The translations under genes were made by a program, and so were the position numbers. From assembly GCF_008632455.1 (NCBI RefSeq), contig NZ_CP043929.1:1240001-1304000 (forward strand): a stretch of 64,000 nt of DNA, in the 5' to 3' direction. Position 1 is the first letter of the stretch. Every line of letters starts with the position of its first letter. Shown here one piece after another: positions 62,601 to 64,000 of the stretch. Origin of the DNA: Methylomonas rhizoryzae. GTDB lineage: Bacteria; Pseudomonadota; Gammaproteobacteria; Methylococcales; Methylomonadaceae. Below the pieces are notes generated by a model. It worked only from the letters and a program-made list of their open reading frames with translations. It was not told the DNA's origin and did no database searches.

Positions 62601-63069
62601 GGCCGTGAAACTGATAAACAGCGGTACTTATGAATGGAGTGCGCGGTTGGTCGATTCACGCGGTACGGAGATAGGTTTTTACACCAAGAGAGCTTTCTTG
62701 AATGCCGGCAACAGCCAAATCGATTTTGTCTTCGACGGCAGCCGAATCGGCAAGAACGGTAGAGACGGGCCTTATTTCGTCAAGAGCCTGTTGATGTACG
62801 GGACTAGCACCAATTTGGTAGCTACCGACGTGGCGGCGACCTCGGATTATAAGGCCGGTGAGTTTGAAGGTTACGTAGCCAAAATAGCGGGGGATATCAA
62901 CGGCGACGGCAAAGTGGATCAAGCGGATGTAACGCTGTTCCAACAAAGCCTGGGTAGTGTGATCGGCGACCCGAACTACAATCCGGACGCTGATCTGGAT
63001 GGCGACGGACGGGTTACCGTCAATGACTTGCGCATACTTCGCGATCTGATCAAAAAATCCAAGCTGTGA
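59632..63069 (+). CDS. Secreted dockerin protein with transglutaminase-like domain and tandem repeats
   Basis: 1145 residues from ATG 59632, with ACGGAG before it; a longer frame from 59536 lacks support. Signal peptide (VPAAFAAGQ, ~34). After a beta-rich part, residues ~400-550 form a transglutaminase-like domain: Cys445 (SDCYVFSDVLTGM), His510 (SSHSLVKRGW) and Asp524 (YYDATF) in the right order. Four ~120-residue repeats start near 615, 735, 851 and 976, each with GID-xD-GNGL and DGPY signatures. Two dockerin loops end the protein (from Asp1088 and Asp1121). The cohesin-like PEP-CTERM gene follows 80 bases later. Confidence 0.82.
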   Translation: MQIRRDYRRPYLVARILMPLGTLLVLLLVPAAFAAGQDGDDRLSLPKAPRVLSRSVLGPRTSPFDPPSQDVFFTDGGAGLDTGCTFNNDPNHPLVINIAIDKFVGDVDANGYLVNPAPLVSAGIIPATVDIIMPAYDIDVNGSPPPERDEALFNGQSLGFLTGDDGIWKLNSFSIDIRKVKFPSRPASGGNVVPVINTVQIHVDTLSSGRWCAAIDWVALVIPVRPKLALELKVIDGNKIRRNTGAATIDTIYQQDFDAACNVNTTIGPIDDYPFSGPATSGLFGWFSGESKLRAKLKTCPENSIDPPEIEAEWTVSGGGPSASTAWNGFEGDVTVKMPDNVGSYTVDFTYTVNGTQNLTASRKLFVTKATPLGSVNPPRLSWYEKATDWASGQSDEEAIIKAVLDGVYAFGGANWRYGYDFGAVPKCSWENLVANPISCNYSDCYVFSDVLTGMTATLGISGMSPVPPVTAPGNNHFITTGSPSLDPAFRGSAKPLGGGAFDRYYFSSHSLVKRGWFFPDYYDATFDGIYGNKTQFIAFNLTGATANDAGGREYYVTTEGAKVYDLYSGHYDGWGDYEYTLPASPAPKLMAPATLAMASTDLQLPGTASFRTLDSNGDGIYEGIAADVDVEVLTAGSYTIVGRLEKNGILVANRPAYESQLSSRVTFQVNAPGSQKVTIIFSGELIYQSGQDGPYDLVLRGNNIHLSLQTPAYDHRSFGELLTTITGVGDEGIDENSDGTLEGIRANVDLTGRAAGNYRMIGSLIKNGATLVNAGAEITLSADRQTVSLVFPGLPLKRSGQDGPYEGVVYLQDGNGHTVSSFDFPTQAYQAGAFESVIEPVGAQSDQGIDSNGNGLHDTLSVSFGASFSRGGTFLLTGALSNAAGSKTVFGEQLISVVPGTRQLTLNFAGPDIYGQQIDGPYRIEVSLRDPSTQAVIDRLALPQETKGYLYTDFDSSRNVSAITLTGAADDQGIDTDGNGLFNQLQVGVAVKLINSGTYEWSARLVDSRGTEIGFYTKRAFLNAGNSQIDFVFDGSRIGKNGRDGPYFVKSLLMYGTSTNLVATDVAATSDYKAGEFEGYVAKIAGDINGDGKVDQADVTLFQQSLGSVIGDPNYNPDADLDGDGRVTVNDLRILRDLIKKSKL

Positions 63070-63080
63070 CTTATAGACAC

Positions 63081-63108
63081 GGAGCGGCGCTGTATTGGCC
63101 GCTCCCTT
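63081..63108 (+). terminator. Hairpin between the dockerin and cohesin-like genes
   Basis: GGAGCGGC (63081-63088) pairs with GCCGCTCC (63098-63105) around GCTGTATTG, then CTTCA follows. With only two T it is a leaky terminator at best, which could set the ratio of dockerin to cohesin-like transcript. Confidence 0.6.
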
Positions 63109-63149
63109 CAGTCGGCTAAACGCATTACAACCAAGCTACGGAGCATTTC

Positions 63150-63770
63150 ATGTCAATAAAATCAATTATTTATGGAATTTTATTTCCGGTCGGATTTGTA
63201 TTGATGCAACCCGCAAGTGCGGCGTTCATCAACTTAACCCCCTCCAGCACGTCGATATTACTCGGCAATACGGTACAGGTGGCAATTTCGGCGGATATTG
63301 ATGCGGCGGAAGCCATCATAGGCTTCGGGTTCGATCTCTCGCTAAATCCCGGCGGGCTGTTTGATTTTGTTGGGTTTACGCCCGGAGCGCTGTTCGCAGA
63401 TGATCCTTTATATCTTGCCCCATTAAGTGACAGCGACGGTATTCGCGGTGCGTCAAACGGTGATTTGTTTACCGGCCCCGCCATTTATGGAAGTGATATT
63501 CTGCTGGGCACCCTACACCTAAAAGCTGTCGGTCTGGGGACGGGCGTTGTTAGCCTGTTGGCCGATGACCTAAATTTCTTTTTCACGGAAGGACTTATTC
63601 CTGAAGACCCCGGGCTTGTCAATTTTCTTCCCCCCGTTACCGACGCGAGTATCACTGTTACCGCAAACAATACAATTCCGGAGCCGCCTCTGGGCATACT
63701 CATCGGCATTGGCGTAGCAGCAATGCTGCGATCCGAGCCAAGACTGCGAAGGTATGATGTAAACCGTTGA
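63150..63770 (+). CDS. Cohesin-like protein with PEP-CTERM sorting signal
   Basis: 206 residues. Signal peptide (FVLMQPASAAF). Residues ~25-165 read as a cohesin-like beta-sandwich: TSILLGNTVQVAISADID, GFGFDLSLNPGGLFDFVG, then GTLHLKAVGLGTGVVSL. The C-terminus is TIPEPPLGILIGIGVAAML with a basic end (PRLRRYDVNR), the classic PEP-CTERM form rather than VPLPA. It follows the dockerin gene by 80 bases. Confidence 0.75.
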   Translation: MSIKSIIYGILFPVGFVLMQPASAAFINLTPSSTSILLGNTVQVAISADIDAAEAIIGFGFDLSLNPGGLFDFVGFTPGALFADDPLYLAPLSDSDGIRGASNGDLFTGPAIYGSDILLGTLHLKAVGLGTGVVSLLADDLNFFFTEGLIPEDPGLVNFLPPVTDASITVTANNTIPEPPLGILIGIGVAAMLRSEPRLRRYDVNR

Positions 63771-63869
63771 TAGATGGGTTGTAAGCGAAATGGGCTATCA
63801 GCTGCCGGTCAATGCCTGCTTCAGGATTACGCTATCGTTAGCAAAGTCTAACGCGAGGAGATTATTTCA

Positions 63870-64000
63870 ATGTCAGCAGACATCTTGCTCACGCTGATGG
63901 CAACGGCTATCGTGCAATCGATTTTCGGTGCGGGGGTTTTATTGTTCGGTACGCCGATTTTGCTGTTGCTCGGCTACGATTTTGTCGATGCTTTGGTGGT
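63870..64000 (+). CDS. TauE/SafE-type permease, N-terminal part
   Basis: Starts at ATG 63870 with GAGGAG upstream and runs off the window. The first 43 residues (MSADILLTLMATAIVQSIFG, then GAGVLLFGTPILLLLGYDF) are strongly hydrophobic and match the first segments of TSUP-family (TauE/SafE) proteins, which move sulfur-containing or other anions. Only the start is seen, so the subfamily is not known. Confidence 0.7.
   Translation, partial: MSADILLTLMATAIVQSIFGAGVLLFGTPILLLLGYDFVDALV

Noticed and set aside
1..64000. CRISPR array
   Set aside because: No regularly spaced direct repeats and no cas-like proteins seen; the TGGGGC cluster is irregularly spaced and on both strands.

Overview
The window reads as a chromosomal segment of a gammaproteobacterium, most likely a Methylococcales methanotroph close to Methylomonas. 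That placement is inference from the gene neighbourhood (dnaK-dnaJ-dapB-carA-carB-greA, rlmE-ftsH, glmM-tpiA-secG-tRNA-Leu) and the exosortase-type surface proteins; no methane-oxidation gene lies in the window.

Layout. 1-13.8 kb is housekeeping: chaperones, lysine and pyrimidine/arginine precursor synthesis, transcript cleavage, rRNA methylation, FtsH protease, cell-wall precursor and glycolytic enzymes, SecG, and tRNA-Leu(GAG). 13.75-25.94 kb is a P4-like integrative satellite inserted at the 3' end of that tRNA. It is bounded by a ~90-bp direct repeat and carries a tyrosine integrase, a ParA-type ATPase, AlpA and KilA-N regulators, an Icd/Ash-type leader with a possible antisense RNA, a Toprim primase and DUF927 helicase, an iteron-rich candidate origin, small unknown genes, a capsid-type S49 protease and the broken tail of a capsid gene. 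Just outside its right end lies the stump of a second, related integrase, so the site was used at least twice.

26.3-37 kb holds a HAD phosphatase, an SRPBCC protein, a winged-helix protein, a large secreted dockerin protein followed by a cohesin-like protein with a VPLPA C-terminal sorting signal, and a DUF4331-TPR-HupE/UreJ gene set. 37-56 kb returns to mixed core genes: another VPLPA-CTERM protein, two lipoproteins, queA, yjdM, tpm, rnr, a DUF748/lipoprotein pair, hslR, a rhodanese, ispH, rraA and trhP. 56-57 kb is transposon debris (a truncated REP-associated transposase and a frameshifted IS3 transposase), followed by ureE-ureF-ureG. 59.6-63.8 kb holds a second dockerin protein, with a transglutaminase-like domain, again followed directly by a cohesin-like protein with a C-terminal PEP-CTERM signal. 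The window ends inside a TauE/SafE-type permease gene.

The most interesting result is that pair of matching loci 27 kb apart. Each has a large exported protein ending in two calcium-type dockerin repeats and, immediately downstream on the same strand, a small exported protein with a cohesin-like domain and an exosortase-type tail. The simplest reading is a surface-display system in which the small protein is the membrane anchor or sorting partner and the large protein docks on it through calcium. The satellite is the second most interesting region, for its candidate origin, RNA switches, paired integrase arm sites and capsid remnant.
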